A stretch of DNA of 64,000 nt from Selenomonas sp. ND2010. GTDB taxonomy: Bacteria; Bacillota; Negativicutes; Selenomonadales; Selenomonadaceae. The notes under the pieces are model-generated. The model was not told the DNA's origin and did not search any database. It saw nothing but the letters and a program-made list of their open reading frames with translations. A program made the translations under genes and the position numbers. The stretch covers positions 1 to 64,000 of the forward strand of contig NZ_JNKI01000012.1 of NCBI RefSeq assembly GCF_000702005.1. Reading direction: 5' to 3'. Positions 35,551-44,849 of this stretch are shown here, piece after piece; positions within the stretch are counted from its first letter, which is position 1; every line of letters begins with the position of its first letter.

Positions 35551-36504
35551 GTGACGTTTAAGCGAATCATTTGTTTTTTTTGTATAATGGTAGTCCTGGA
35601 AATTGGCAGTATGTTGTCGATAGCCATTTGGATGCATCAGGATGAGGGAAGCTCTGTGCAGGCAGAATCTGCTCATGAAGATCGCGATGCTGTAGGCGAG
35701 GAAAAACGCGCGCCCAATGCCAGGGATGCTGCGGAGTTAAACCGCAATATCGAACGCATATTGGGGGGCGATTCTGCGCGCTATGCAATCTATTTTTTGC
35801 GCCCCGCCGAGGAGGAGGAACCCTTCCTTTATCAGAATCGTCCGATGTCGCCAGCGAGCATGATTAAGGTTTTTATCATGGCAGCGGTTATGCAGGAGGT
35901 GCATGATGGCAGGTTGTCGTTGGAGGAAAAGCTCGTCATACGGGAATCCGATGTAGTGGGTGGTGCCGGTGTGATTACTTGGTATAACATCGGAGAAGTG
36001 CGCTCTATACGGGAACTTGTTTCGGGGATGATTATGAGCAGTGATAATACTGCCACCAATATCTTAATCGATCGTTTGGGAATGGATAAAATCAATCGGT
36101 ATATCCAAGAACACGGATATGGAGACACGCAGCTGGTCCATAAGATGATGATTGGAAATGGCGGACGAAAGAATTTTTCATCCGCGCGGGACTTAGGAAA
36201 ATTGTTCAGCCGGCTGTATTATCATCAGTTGGTAGGAGAGTCAGAAGACCGATTTATGGAACTGGTGCTTTCTGGACAGAAGGACAAGGAATGCTTCAAT
36301 GCTGCGCTTCCGGATTTTACGATTGCGCATAAGACGGGAGAAGTTACCGGACTTTACGATGATGGTGGAATCTTTTATGGCAAACAAGGCGATTTCGTAC
36401 TTGTCATCATGAATGAGGGCTTTACAAGCCGTGGGGATACGATTGAAGACATGAAGCAATTGACGCGTTATTTTGCCTCGACCCTTAAAAAGAAAAAGAA
36501 ATAA
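35551..36504 (+). CDS. Membrane-anchored serine hydrolase of the class A beta-lactamase/DD-peptidase fold
   Basis: This 317-residue protein has an N-terminal membrane segment (5-27), a charged spacer and a penicillin-recognising domain with S103-M-I-K106, SDN (164-166) and HKTG (260-263). The omega-loop Glu-x-x-Leu-Asn expected of true class A beta-lactamases is not visible, so carboxypeptidase or another acyl-transfer activity is more likely than resistance. The start is GTG at 35551 with AGGAGC upstream. It lies right after the deacetylase gene. The C-terminus is a lysine tail (KKKKK). Confidence 0.82.
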   Translation: MTFKRIICFFCIMVVLEIGSMLSIAIWMHQDEGSSVQAESAHEDRDAVGEEKRAPNARDAAELNRNIERILGGDSARYAIYFLRPAEEEEPFLYQNRPMSPASMIKVFIMAAVMQEVHDGRLSLEEKLVIRESDVVGGAGVITWYNIGEVRSIRELVSGMIMSSDNTATNILIDRLGMDKINRYIQEHGYGDTQLVHKMMIGNGGRKNFSSARDLGKLFSRLYYHQLVGESEDRFMELVLSGQKDKECFNAALPDFTIAHKTGEVTGLYDDGGIFYGKQGDFVLVIMNEGFTSRGDTIEDMKQLTRYFASTLKKKKK

Positions 36505-36606
36505 ATGCAGGGACTTTTGAGGAAAAAGTATGCTGAACTATTGGGGGACCCGCTGGGGCTGAAAAGTACTGGCGGGGTTTTATATTTGACTTTTTGTCTT
36601 TTAGTG

Positions 36607-36635
36607 TTGACTTTTTGCCTTATTCGCGGTATTAT
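36607..36635 (+). promoter_or_regulatory. Heat-shock operon promoter
   Basis: TTGACT (36607-36612) and TATTAT (36630-36635) are separated by 17 bases, just upstream of the CIRCE operator. A near copy of the -35 region (TTGACTTTTTG) occurs 20 bases earlier, at about 36587. Confidence 0.7.
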
Positions 36636-36651
36636 CTTAATAGATTCGAAG

Positions 36652-36678
36652 TTAGCACTCACTATATAAGAGTGCTAA
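36652..36678. promoter_or_regulatory. CIRCE operator (HrcA binding site)
   Basis: TTAGCACTC (36652-36660), a 9-base spacer and GAGTGCTAA (36670-36678) match the CIRCE consensus exactly. HrcA, encoded 31 bases downstream, should bind here and repress the whole heat-shock operon. Confidence 0.97.
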
Positions 36679-36709
36679 CAGGAAAATAAATACCGAAGGA
36701 GGGATGCTG

Positions 36710-37744
36710 ATGTCCGAACCGATAGATGAGCGCAAACAGCGGGTATTAAAGGCCGTTATCGATGATTATATCGAGACCGCCGAGCCAGTGGGCTCAAGAA
36801 CGTTGGCTCGGAAGTATGACTTAGGTGTCAGTCCAGCTACCATCCGCAATGAAATGGCGGATTTGGAAATGCTGGGGTATCTCGAGCATCTTCATACCTC
36901 CTCCGGTCGGGTACCATCCTCCAAGGGATATCGTTTCTACGTGGATGGCCTGATTCCGCCAAAGCCAGTCAGTGAGGAAGAAAAGGCACGGATCGATCGT
37001 TGGTATAATGCCAAAGTCAAGCGGATTGATGAGGTGTTTCAAGAGACTGCTCACATCATATCCCAAGTGACCAAAAACGTGTCGCTGGTGCTGGCACCGC
37101 AGCTTACTCAGGCGAAGTTCCGTTGCTTGCAGTTTTTGCCGCTGGATGATTATCGTGTCATCACAGTGCTTATGACCGATGCAGGCTTTATCGAGAACAA
37201 GATTGTCGAAATGCCAAGTGGTGCGACCTTTGAGGATTTTCAGCGGATGGCAAGGGTTATCAATGATAATCTTGCTGGGCATACCCTCGATACCATTCAG
37301 CATCATGCGCTTTCAGAGATTCGCGATGAAATCTCCGATGAGCCCCTTTATGAATCAGCCCTGGAGATTATCCATCGGGCATTGGATACCGGAAAAAGGG
37401 AACGGCTTTATCTTGGGGGAACTACCCAAATGCTGGATCAGCCGGAATTCCACGATGTGGAGAAGGTAAAAGAGACCTTGATGATGCTGGAGGAGGAAGA
37501 GCTTATCAAAGACATTCTATATGCTCATATGGGAGATGGCCTTGAGGTCACCATCGGGCAGGAAAATGAGGATAAGCACTTCAAGGACAGCAGCATCATT
37601 ACGGCGACTTATCATCTCGATGGAGAGCTTTTGGGAACCATCGCAGTATTGGGACCGACCCGTATGGAGTATGCGAAGGCGATGAGCCTTCTCGAGTACA
37701 TGAATTCGAATCTTACCAATGTCATCAAACGCTTTCACTGGTAG
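36710..37744 (+). CDS. hrcA: Heat-inducible transcription repressor HrcA
   Basis: This 344-residue repressor has a winged-helix N-terminus (RKQRVLKAVIDDYIETAEPVGS, SPATIRNEMADLE, HTSSGRVPSSKGYRFYVD) and a C-terminal dimerisation/GroEL-responsive region. It binds the CIRCE site and closes the feedback loop. The ATG at 36710 is chosen because AAGGAGGG lies at the right distance; an ATG at 36704 is too close. It is first in hrcA-grpE-dnaK-dnaJ. Confidence 0.96.
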   Translation: MSEPIDERKQRVLKAVIDDYIETAEPVGSRTLARKYDLGVSPATIRNEMADLEMLGYLEHLHTSSGRVPSSKGYRFYVDGLIPPKPVSEEEKARIDRWYNAKVKRIDEVFQETAHIISQVTKNVSLVLAPQLTQAKFRCLQFLPLDDYRVITVLMTDAGFIENKIVEMPSGATFEDFQRMARVINDNLAGHTLDTIQHHALSEIRDEISDEPLYESALEIIHRALDTGKRERLYLGGTTQMLDQPEFHDVEKVKETLMMLEEEELIKDILYAHMGDGLEVTIGQENEDKHFKDSSIITATYHLDGELLGTIAVLGPTRMEYAKAMSLLEYMNSNLTNVIKRFHW

Positions 37745-37794
37745 ACCCTGCTGGTGCTTAGCAATATATATCCCCTTTGAAAGAGGTGAAGGAA

Positions 37795-38406
37795 TTGCCA
37801 TCATTTATGAAAGATGAATTAAAGAAAAAAGATGAGCAGAAACTTGACGAGATGCAGCAGGAAATCAATGAGGCCAGTGCTGAAGCTGAGGCTGAAGAAG
37901 TTGAAGATCAGAATGATGCTGAGGTAGACGAGGCAGCTGAGACGGAAACTTCGGATGAGGCACAGCAGCTTGAAAAGCTGGCGGCAGAGCTGAAGGAAAA
38001 AGAAGAACGCGTTCTTCGCCTGCAGGCCGATTTTGAGAATTTCCGCCGTCGTACGGCAAAAGAGAAAGAAGAGCTTTCGGCAGTCGTTACGCAGGGCATC
38101 CTCAAGGATATGCTGCCGCTTTTGGACAATTTTGAACGTGCTATGGCTGCTGAGGCCAAGGACGGGGAAGCTTTCCAGAAAGGCGTTGAGATGATTTTCA
38201 CGCAGTTTGGGGAAGTGCTCAAGAAGAATGGCTTGGAAAAAATCGAAACTGAGGGACAGAAATTTGACCCGAATTTCCACCAAGCGGTTATGCGGGTTCA
38301 GAATGAAGAACTGGAAGATGATGATATTGCCCAGGAACTTCAGAAAGGCTATATGGTTAAGGGCCGGGTAATTCGTCCGAGCATGGTTCAAGTAGTAGCT
38401 AACTAA
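37795..38406 (+). CDS. grpE: Nucleotide exchange factor GrpE
   Basis: This ~203-residue DnaK co-chaperone has a very acidic N-terminal region, a long coiled coil (LEKLAAELKEKEERVLRLQADFENF-type heptads; FENFRRRTAKEKEE is the family signature) and the C-terminal beta domain (YMVKGRVIRPSMVQV). It releases ADP from DnaK. The likely start is TTG at 37795 behind AGAGGTGA. An upstream TTG at 37777 and an ATG at 37828 are possible alternatives. Confidence 0.94.
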   Translation: MPSFMKDELKKKDEQKLDEMQQEINEASAEAEAEEVEDQNDAEVDEAAETETSDEAQQLEKLAAELKEKEERVLRLQADFENFRRRTAKEKEELSAVVTQGILKDMLPLLDNFERAMAAEAKDGEAFQKGVEMIFTQFGEVLKKNGLEKIETEGQKFDPNFHQAVMRVQNEELEDDDIAQELQKGYMVKGRVIRPSMVQVVAN

Positions 38407-38468
38407 CATCTGTTTATAAAGTTTTTCTCTATATATTTTGAAAAAGATATTTTTAGGAGGATTTTAAA

Positions 38469-40316
38469 ATGTCTAAAGTAATTGGTATTGACTTAGGTAC
38501 GACCAACTCCGTTGTATCTGTTATGGAAGGCGGCGAGCCGACGGTCATCACGAACCCGGAAGGCAGCCGCATCACGCCGTCTGTTGTCGGTTTCACGAAA
38601 GACGGACAGCGTCTCGTAGGCCAGCTGGCAAAACGTCAGGCGGTATCCAATCCGGATCGTACGATTGCATCCATCAAACGCCACATGGGTGATTCCAACT
38701 ACAAAGTAACGGTTGATGGCAAGAGCTATACGCCGCAGGAAATCTCCGCAATGGTTCTGCAGAAGCTCAAGGCAGATGCGGAAGCATATCTTGGCGAGAC
38801 GGTCAGCCAGGCTGTTATCACGGTTCCGGCTTACTTCAACGACAGCCAGCGCCAGGCAACAAAAGATGCTGGTAAGATTGCTGGTCTCGAGGTTTTGCGT
38901 ATTGTCAACGAGCCGACGGCAGCAGCCCTGGCTTATGGCCTCGACAAAGATGATGATGAGACGGTTCTCGTATTTGACCTTGGTGGTGGTACGTTTGATG
39001 TCTCGATCCTCGAACTTTCCGGTGGTACGTTTGAAGTTCTGGCAACCAATGGTGATACGCATCTGGGCGGTGATGACTTTGACCAGGCTATCATGGATTG
39101 GATGGTTGAGGAGTTCAAGAAAGAGAACAACATTGACCTGTCTCAGGACAAGATGGCTGCGCAGCGCCTGAAAGAGGCAGCTGAAAAAGCGAAGATTGAG
39201 CTCTCCAGCATGACGCAGACGAACATCAACCTGCCGTTCATCACGGCGGATGCTACGGGCCCGAAACATCTCGACCTTACGCTGTCGCGTGCTAAGTTTG
39301 ATGAACTCACGAGCAGCCTCGTTGAGCGTACGATGGAGCCGACCCGCAAGGCTATGGCTGATGCGGATCTTTCGGGCAGCGACATTAACAAGATTATCCT
39401 CGTTGGTGGTTCTTCCCGTATTCCGGCCGTTCAGGAAGCTATCCGCAAGTTCCTGGCAAAAGAGCCGTCCAAGGGCGTTAACCCGGATGAGTGCGTATCG
39501 GTCGGTGCTGCAATCCAGGGTGGTATCCTCGTTGGCGAGGTCAAAGATGTACTGCTCCTCGATGTTACGCCGCTGTCCTTGGGTATCGAGACGCTCGGCG
39601 GTGTTTGCACGAAAATCATCGAGCGCAACACGACGATTCCGACGCATAAGAGCCAGGTATTCTCCACGGCTGCAGATAATCAGCCGTCCGTTGATATCCA
39701 TGTTCTTCAGGGTGAGCGTGAGATGGCTGCTGGCAACAAAACGCTGGGCCGCTTCGAGCTCTCCGACATTCCGCCAGCTCCGCGTGGAGTTCCTAAAATC
39801 GAGGTTTCCTTCGATATCGATGCCAACGGTATCGTTCATGTATCGGCAAAAGACCTCGGTACGGGTAAAGAGCAGAAAATCACGATTCAGTCGGATGGCG
39901 GCATGAGCAAAGAAGATATTGATCGCATGGTCAAAGAGGCTGAGGCGCATGCAGCAGAAGATAAGAAGCAGAAAGAGGCCATCGATGTTAAGAATCAGGC
40001 TGACAGCTTCGTATATCAGGCAGAAAAGACCATCAAGGATCTCGGTGATAAGGCAGATAAAGCACAGATTGCCAAAGTTCAGGAAGGTGTCGACAAGGTA
40101 AAAGAGGCACTCAAGAGCAATGATACGGAAACGATCAAGAAGGCAATGGAAGAAGCGCAGAAACCGCTTTATGAAATGAGTGCGGCTGCTTATCAGCAGG
40201 CTCAGGCTGCTGGTCAGGGTGCCCCAGGTGCAGATCAGGCAGCTCAGGCTGATGCCAAGAACGATGACGATGTGGTAGATGCAGAGTATACGGAAGTCAA
40301 AGACGATAAGAAATAA
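38469..40316 (+). CDS. dnaK: Chaperone DnaK (Hsp70)
   Basis: This 615-residue Hsp70 has an ATPase domain ([45 protein letters not shown]), a substrate-binding domain ([14 protein letters not shown]) and a helical lid. It ends in an A/Q/G-rich linker and acidic [15 protein letters not shown]. It folds nascent and damaged proteins with DnaJ and GrpE. The clear GGAGG site upstream and strong codon bias fit high expression. A hairpin separates it from dnaJ. Confidence 0.98.
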   Translation: MSKVIGIDLGTTNSVVSVMEGGEPTVITNPEGSRITPSVVGFTKDGQRLVGQLAKRQAVSNPDRTIASIKRHMGDSNYKVTVDGKSYTPQEISAMVLQKLKADAEAYLGETVSQAVITVPAYFNDSQRQATKDAGKIAGLEVLRIVNEPTAAALAYGLDKDDDETVLVFDLGGGTFDVSILELSGGTFEVLATNGDTHLGGDDFDQAIMDWMVEEFKKENNIDLSQDKMAAQRLKEAAEKAKIELSSMTQTNINLPFITADATGPKHLDLTLSRAKFDELTSSLVERTMEPTRKAMADADLSGSDINKIILVGGSSRIPAVQEAIRKFLAKEPSKGVNPDECVSVGAAIQGGILVGEVKDVLLLDVTPLSLGIETLGGVCTKIIERNTTIPTHKSQVFSTAADNQPSVDIHVLQGEREMAAGNKTLGRFELSDIPPAPRGVPKIEVSFDIDANGIVHVSAKDLGTGKEQKITIQSDGGMSKEDIDRMVKEAEAHAAEDKKQKEAIDVKNQADSFVYQAEKTIKDLGDKADKAQIAKVQEGVDKVKEALKSNDTETIKKAMEEAQKPLYEMSAAAYQQAQAAGQGAPGADQAAQADAKNDDDVVDAEYTEVKDDKK

Positions 40317-40336
40317 TTCACGGTTTTGATGGATGG

Positions 40337-40376
40337 ATTGTTGGGAGCCTGCGGGCTCCCAACAATTATATTTTAA
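40337..40376 (+). terminator. Hairpin between dnaK and dnaJ, possibly a leaky terminator
   Basis: ATTGTTGGGAGCC (40337-40349) pairs with GGCTCCCAACAAT (40354-40366), followed by TATATTTTAA. This could lower dnaJ expression relative to dnaK. Confidence 0.6.
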
Positions 40377-40388
40377 GGATGGTGCAAC

Positions 40389-41540
40389 GTGAGCGAGAAA
40401 CGCGATTACTATGAGGTGCTGGGCGTTGATAAGGGCGCATCGGCAGCTGATATAAAAAAGGCCTATAAAAAAATGGCCCGTAAATATCATCCAGACCTCA
40501 ACCGCGACAACCCGAAAGAAGCTGAGGAGAAATTCAAGGAAGTCAACGAGGCCTATGATGTCTTGAAGGATCCGCAGAAGAAAGCCCAGTACGATCAGTT
40601 TGGCCATGCGGCCTTTGAAGGCGGCATGGGCGGCGGCGGCTTCGGTGGTTTCGGCGGAGGCGGCTTCGGCGGTTTCGGTGGCGGCGGAATGGATGACATT
40701 TTCGACATGTTCTTCGGTGGTGGCGGACGTCAGCGTTCCCGCGGCCCACAGCCGGAACGTGGCAGTGACCTGCGCTATGATTTGGAGATCACTTTCGAAG
40801 AGGCTGCTTTTGGCAAAGAGGTAGAACTCAGCATTCCCCGCATGGAAACTTGTGAAGCCTGCCATGGCAGTGGAGCTGCTGCAGGAACCAGTCCGGAAAC
40901 TTGTCCGGATTGCCACGGAACCGGTATGCGCCAGCAGGTACAGAATACGCCATTTGGCCGGATGGTCAATCAGACCACCTGTGGCCGTTGCCATGGTACG
41001 GGCAAGATTGTCAAAAATCCTTGCAGCGAATGCCATGGTACGGGGAAAAAGAAGGTTCGCAGCAAGATTAAGGTCAACATTCCGAAAGGTATTGACAATG
41101 GGCAGCGGGTTCGCGTCCGGGGCGGCGGTGAAGCCGGAAAACTCGGCGGCGAGCACGGCGATCTCTACGTATACATCTTCATCAAGCCGCATAAGATTTA
41201 TCAGCGTCAGGGAACGGATGTCGTCGTGGAAGTGCCGGTTTCTTTTGTTCAGGCAGCTTTGGGCGATAAAATTCAGGTGCCGACTATTGATGGCACGGTT
41301 GAGGTTAAAGTGCCAGCCGGGACCCAGTCGGGCAAAATCCTGCGCCTGCGCGAAAGAGGTATTCCGCATCTGCGTGGTACAGGACGTGGCGATGAACATG
41401 TTGTCATCAAGGTACTCACGCCGCAGAATCTCAACCAGCGTCAGAAGGAACTCCTCAAGGAGTTTGGCGAAATCAGTGGCGATAAAGTCAATCCGGAACA
41501 GAAGAGTTTCTTGGATAATCTCAAGAACCTTTTTAAATAA
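40389..41540 (+). CDS. dnaJ: Chaperone DnaJ (Hsp40)
   Basis: This 383-residue type I Hsp40 has a J domain with [10 protein letters not shown] (HPD loop), a G/F-rich linker ([10 protein letters not shown] repeats, ~75-115) and four CxxCxGxG zinc repeats ([32 protein letters not shown]). A C-terminal substrate-binding region follows. It stimulates DnaK ATPase activity. The start is GTG at 40389 with AAGGATGG upstream. It is last in the CIRCE operon. Confidence 0.97.
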   Translation: MSEKRDYYEVLGVDKGASAADIKKAYKKMARKYHPDLNRDNPKEAEEKFKEVNEAYDVLKDPQKKAQYDQFGHAAFEGGMGGGGFGGFGGGGFGGFGGGGMDDIFDMFFGGGGRQRSRGPQPERGSDLRYDLEITFEEAAFGKEVELSIPRMETCEACHGSGAAAGTSPETCPDCHGTGMRQQVQNTPFGRMVNQTTCGRCHGTGKIVKNPCSECHGTGKKKVRSKIKVNIPKGIDNGQRVRVRGGGEAGKLGGEHGDLYVYIFIKPHKIYQRQGTDVVVEVPVSFVQAALGDKIQVPTIDGTVEVKVPAGTQSGKILRLRERGIPHLRGTGRGDEHVVIKVLTPQNLNQRQKELLKEFGEISGDKVNPEQKSFLDNLKNLFK

Positions 41541-41543
41541 TAA

Positions 41544-41591
41544 AAAACTGGAAGCGTCTAAATTGATTTTAGTTGCTTCCAGTTTTCTTTT
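41544..41591 (+). terminator. Terminator of the heat-shock operon
   Basis: AAAACTGGAAGC (41544-41555) pairs with GCTTCCAGTTTT (41575-41586), with inner CTAAAAT-like pairing in the loop, followed by CTTTTATTT. It marks the left border of the inserted defence island. Confidence 0.88.
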
Positions 41592-41612
41592 ATTTACAGG
41601 GGAGATATATGT

Positions 41613-41618
41613 TATACT
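41613..41618 (+). promoter_or_regulatory. Candidate -10 box for the R-M island
   Basis: TATACT (41613-41618) lies 31 bases before the metallopeptidase ATG and after the dnaJ terminator. The -35 is poor, so the island promoter is weakly supported. Confidence 0.35.
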
Positions 41619-41649
41619 AGCAAGAGGAGTCGTGGTTCGAGGAGAGGCT

Positions 41650-42348
41650 ATGCAAATACAAGTGGCGGAAGTGCCTATTGAAGTACAGAAGAAAAAAATA
41701 AAGAATATGCATCTTTATGTAAAACCTCCTGGTGGACGGGTGGTTATTTCTGCGCCCCTGCGTGTGTCGAATAAAGCTATCGAGCTGTTTGCTCGTACCA
41801 ATCTTCCCTGGGTGCGGCGGCAGATAAAAAGATTTCAGGAGCAGCCTCGTGCGGCTAAGCGACAATATGTATCGGGAGAGACGATTTATCTGTGGGGCGA
41901 GCCTTATCGCATCGTGGTCATTGAGTCACAGAAGACTGCTTATAAAATTAGGGGAGATAAAATTCTATTGTATCTGCCGAAAAAATCCAGCGTGGATTGG
42001 CGGGAGAAGTTTATGCGGGAGGTCTACCGGGCAGAACTAGTTAGGAAAACAGAGGTGCTGCTGCCGAAATGGGAGACGATTACAGGCCTGAAGTCCAGCG
42101 AGTGGCGCACCAAGTATATGAAGACGCGCTGGGGCACCTGCAATATCGTGGTGAAGCGCATCTGGCTCAATGTGCAGTTAGCGCAGAAACCTCCTGTGTG
42201 CTTAGAGTATGTGATACTTCACGAACTGACCCATTTCATCGAAAAGCACCATAATGAAAGATTTTATGATTTTGTGGCAAAGTTTATGCCGGATTGGCAG
42301 GCAGTAAGGGCGCAATTAAATAACTTGCGCTTGGATGCAGTAGAATAA
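41650..42348 (+). CDS. YgjP-like (DUF45) metallopeptidase of the R-M island
   Basis: This 232-residue protein has an N-terminal beta-rich region and a C-terminal zincin motif HELTHFIEKHH (HExxH plus a later His), with the preceding WRTKYMKTRWGTCN typical of the YgjP/DUF45 (M48-like) group. Relatives often sit beside type I restriction-modification genes; their substrate is unknown. The ATG at 41650 follows GGAGAGG. The frame is open upstream through dnaJ, but that is a shadow. hsdM begins 23 bases downstream, so it is the first gene of the island operon. Confidence 0.85.
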   Translation: MQIQVAEVPIEVQKKKIKNMHLYVKPPGGRVVISAPLRVSNKAIELFARTNLPWVRRQIKRFQEQPRAAKRQYVSGETIYLWGEPYRIVVIESQKTAYKIRGDKILLYLPKKSSVDWREKFMREVYRAELVRKTEVLLPKWETITGLKSSEWRTKYMKTRWGTCNIVVKRIWLNVQLAQKPPVCLEYVILHELTHFIEKHHNERFYDFVAKFMPDWQAVRAQLNNLRLDAVE

Positions 42349-42371
42349 AAGAACTATTGGAGGCAACATAA

Positions 42372-44849
42372 ATGGCAGTAAAGAAAACAGAATTATACAG
42401 CTCTCTATGGGCAAGTTGTGATGCTTTGCGGGGCGGGATGGATGCTTCTCAATATAAAGATTATGTGCTGACCTTGCTGTTTATGAAATATGTTACGGAT
42501 AAATATCTCAATAATAAATATGCTGAGATTATCGTTTTTGATAAAGAACATGACCCGGAAGAAGACCCGGAAAAGCGGGTAGGTTGCAGCTTTGAAGATT
42601 TCATCAAACTGAAGGAGAAAAAGAATATCGGTGAAGGCATGGATAAAATCATAGCCCGACTGAAAGAGGTCAACACGTCACTTAGTGCTGTGATTGGCAA
42701 GATATCCTTCAATGATGAGCAAAAGTTGGGCAAAGGCAAGGAAATGGTGGATAAGCTCACGGAGCTTATTGCAATCTTCCAGCGTCCAGAGTTGGATTTT
42801 CGCAATAATAAGGCTACTGGTGATGATATTATCGGTGATGCCTACGAATATTTGATGAAACACTTTGCCGCCGACAGCGGCAAGAGCAAGGGACAGTTCT
42901 ATACCCCGGCCGAAGTTTCACGGATTTTGGCCAAGGTAACAGGGATTGGCACAACGACTAAAAGCAATCCGACTATCTGTGACCCAGCCTGTGGTTCAGG
43001 TTCCCTTCTAATCAGGGCTGTAAACGAAGCTCAGCATGGCGCGACAGGTTACGGGCAGGAAAAAGATGTGGCAACAGCCGGTTTGGCGAAGATGAATGCG
43101 GTGTTGCATAATCAGGCAACCATTACCATCAAAGCAGGGAATACCTTCTCTGAACCGCAGTTCAAGCATGAATTAAATGGCAAGGATTGTCTGGACAGAT
43201 TTGATTTTGTGGTAGCCAATCCTCCCTTTTCCATGAAAAACTGGACGCATGGTTTGAAGGGACATGAGTGCGGTCGTTTCGATGGTTATGGGGCAACGCC
43301 ACCAGAGAAAAACGGCGACTTTGCCTGGCTCCTGCATATATTGAAAATCATGAAGGAAGATGGCAAAGCGGCGGTTATCCTGCCACATGGTGTACTGTTC
43401 CGTGGTAATGCCGAGGGCATTATCCGGGAAAATATGGTGCAGTATATCAAGGGGGTTATCAGCCTGCCAGCAAACTTGTTTTATGGTACGCCGATTCCTG
43501 CCTGTATTATTGTGCTGGACAAAGAAGATGCGGACAGTCGTGATGGTATCTTTATGATAGATGCCAGCCATGACTTTGTGAAAGATGGCAATAAGAACCG
43601 CTTGCGGGAATGTGATGTTTATAAAATCGTTTCTACTTGGGAGAAAAAGGCTGATGTGCCGCATTATGCCCGCATGGTGCCGATGAGCGAAATCCGGGAG
43701 GAAAATGACTGTAACCTCAATATCTCCCGTTATATCGAAAGTGTCAGCGGTGAGGTGCAGGAAAATATCGAAGCGCATTTGCATGGCGGGATTCCTGCTG
43801 ATGATGTGGAAGGTTTTGTCCTGTATTTCCAAAATTTTGCAGGGCTTAGGGAGCAGTTGTTTGCTCCATTGCGTGATGGTTTCTTTTCGTTGAAGCCAGC
43901 TCTGGGCGAAATCCGTTCGGTGATTGAGGGCAATAAGGATTATCAGAGATATGGACAGGGCGTGCAGAAGGCATTTGCTTATTATTGCTCGCTAATAGAT
44001 GGTGATTTGCGGGGAATTGACAAGTCAACTGCCAGCGGTGAGCTGATTCAGAAATTAGCAGGTGCTTTGTTGGATAGTTTTGCTCCTTTGGCACTGCTGG
44101 ACAAATATGCGGTGTATGAGGTACTGCTGTCCTATTGGACGGAGGTCATGGCAGATGATGTTCTGCTGATTATCAGTGATGGCTGGGGCGCAGGTCGGGA
44201 AATCGAGGACATCAAGAAGATTCAGGAGTCCGGCAAGAACAAAGGTCAGGTCAAGATTATCGGCTGGGAAGGCAAGCTTGTACCTAAGGATGTGATTGCC
44301 GAGGTATATTATCCGGCGGAAAAACAAGCCGTGAAGAAAGCGGCAGAGAATTTGCAGAGTGCCGAAGCAGACTTGGCGACTTTTGTGGAGGAAAATAGCG
44401 AAGATGATGGTATATTGTCAGAATGTACGAATGACAAAGGCAATATTGATTTGAAGCTGGTAACAGCCAAGCATAAGGAATTAAAGAACATGCAGGAGCA
44501 GATGGAGAGCACCATGATTATTATGGGCTATGTGGAGCGGGATAAAAAGGTAAAAGCTGCGCGGAAAAAGCTCCATGCTGCCGAAGCTGACTTGGAAAAT
44601 AAATGTTTGGCGTATTATCCACACCTTACGGATGAAGAAATCTGCGATTTGGTCATTGCGCGCAAATGGGAATATGTTCTTGGCAAAAGGCTGACCGACT
44701 TATACAATGCTGTTGCCCATAATTTGACCAGTCAAATTGAAAATCTGGCTAATCGCTACGCCAAGACCTTGCCGGAACTGGAAGCCGAAGCAGAAGAAGG
44801 CGAGGTCAAGGTCAAAAAGCATCTGGAGAGGATGGGATTTGCGTGGTGA
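42372..44849 (+). CDS. hsdM: Type I restriction-modification DNA methyltransferase subunit, long form
   Basis: This 825-residue N6-adenine methylase subunit has an N-terminal HsdM helical domain and SAM motif DPACGSGSLLIRA (~203). The catalytic motif is NPPFSMKNW (~283), and GQFYTPAEVSRIL lies before the SAM site. The core ends near LNISRYIES (~449). A further ~375 residues follow, with charged helical/coiled-coil stretches (KAAENLQSAEADLATF, ARKKLHAAEADLENK). Ordinary HsdM is about 500 residues. With two HsdM and one HsdS it would methylate the bipartite target. The stop overlaps hsdS by 7 bases. Confidence 0.93.
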   Translation: MAVKKTELYSSLWASCDALRGGMDASQYKDYVLTLLFMKYVTDKYLNNKYAEIIVFDKEHDPEEDPEKRVGCSFEDFIKLKEKKNIGEGMDKIIARLKEVNTSLSAVIGKISFNDEQKLGKGKEMVDKLTELIAIFQRPELDFRNNKATGDDIIGDAYEYLMKHFAADSGKSKGQFYTPAEVSRILAKVTGIGTTTKSNPTICDPACGSGSLLIRAVNEAQHGATGYGQEKDVATAGLAKMNAVLHNQATITIKAGNTFSEPQFKHELNGKDCLDRFDFVVANPPFSMKNWTHGLKGHECGRFDGYGATPPEKNGDFAWLLHILKIMKEDGKAAVILPHGVLFRGNAEGIIRENMVQYIKGVISLPANLFYGTPIPACIIVLDKEDADSRDGIFMIDASHDFVKDGNKNRLRECDVYKIVSTWEKKADVPHYARMVPMSEIREENDCNLNISRYIESVSGEVQENIEAHLHGGIPADDVEGFVLYFQNFAGLREQLFAPLRDGFFSLKPALGEIRSVIEGNKDYQRYGQGVQKAFAYYCSLIDGDLRGIDKSTASGELIQKLAGALLDSFAPLALLDKYAVYEVLLSYWTEVMADDVLLIISDGWGAGREIEDIKKIQESGKNKGQVKIIGWEGKLVPKDVIAEVYYPAEKQAVKKAAENLQSAEADLATFVEENSEDDGILSECTNDKGNIDLKLVTAKHKELKNMQEQMESTMIIMGYVERDKKVKAARKKLHAAEADLENKCLAYYPHLTDEEICDLVIARKWEYVLGKRLTDLYNAVAHNLTSQIENLANRYAKTLPELEAEAEEGEVKVKKHLERMGFAW

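Noticed and set aside
35551-36504. Antibiotic-resistance beta-lactamase
   Set aside because: The expected omega-loop glutamate motif is not visible, and the protein is membrane-anchored next to a wall-modifying enzyme.
38493-41399. 968-codon open frame on the minus strand across dnaK and dnaJ
   Set aside because: It lies exactly antisense to two highly expressed, codon-biased genes, spans their intergenic hairpin and has no domain or ribosome-binding site. Strong codon bias commonly opens the antisense frame.
40852-42348. One long 498-codon frame joining a dnaJ shadow to the YgjP-like peptidase
   Set aside because: The first 266 codons overlap dnaJ in another frame and cross its terminator. 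The real gene starts at 41650 with its own ribosome-binding site.
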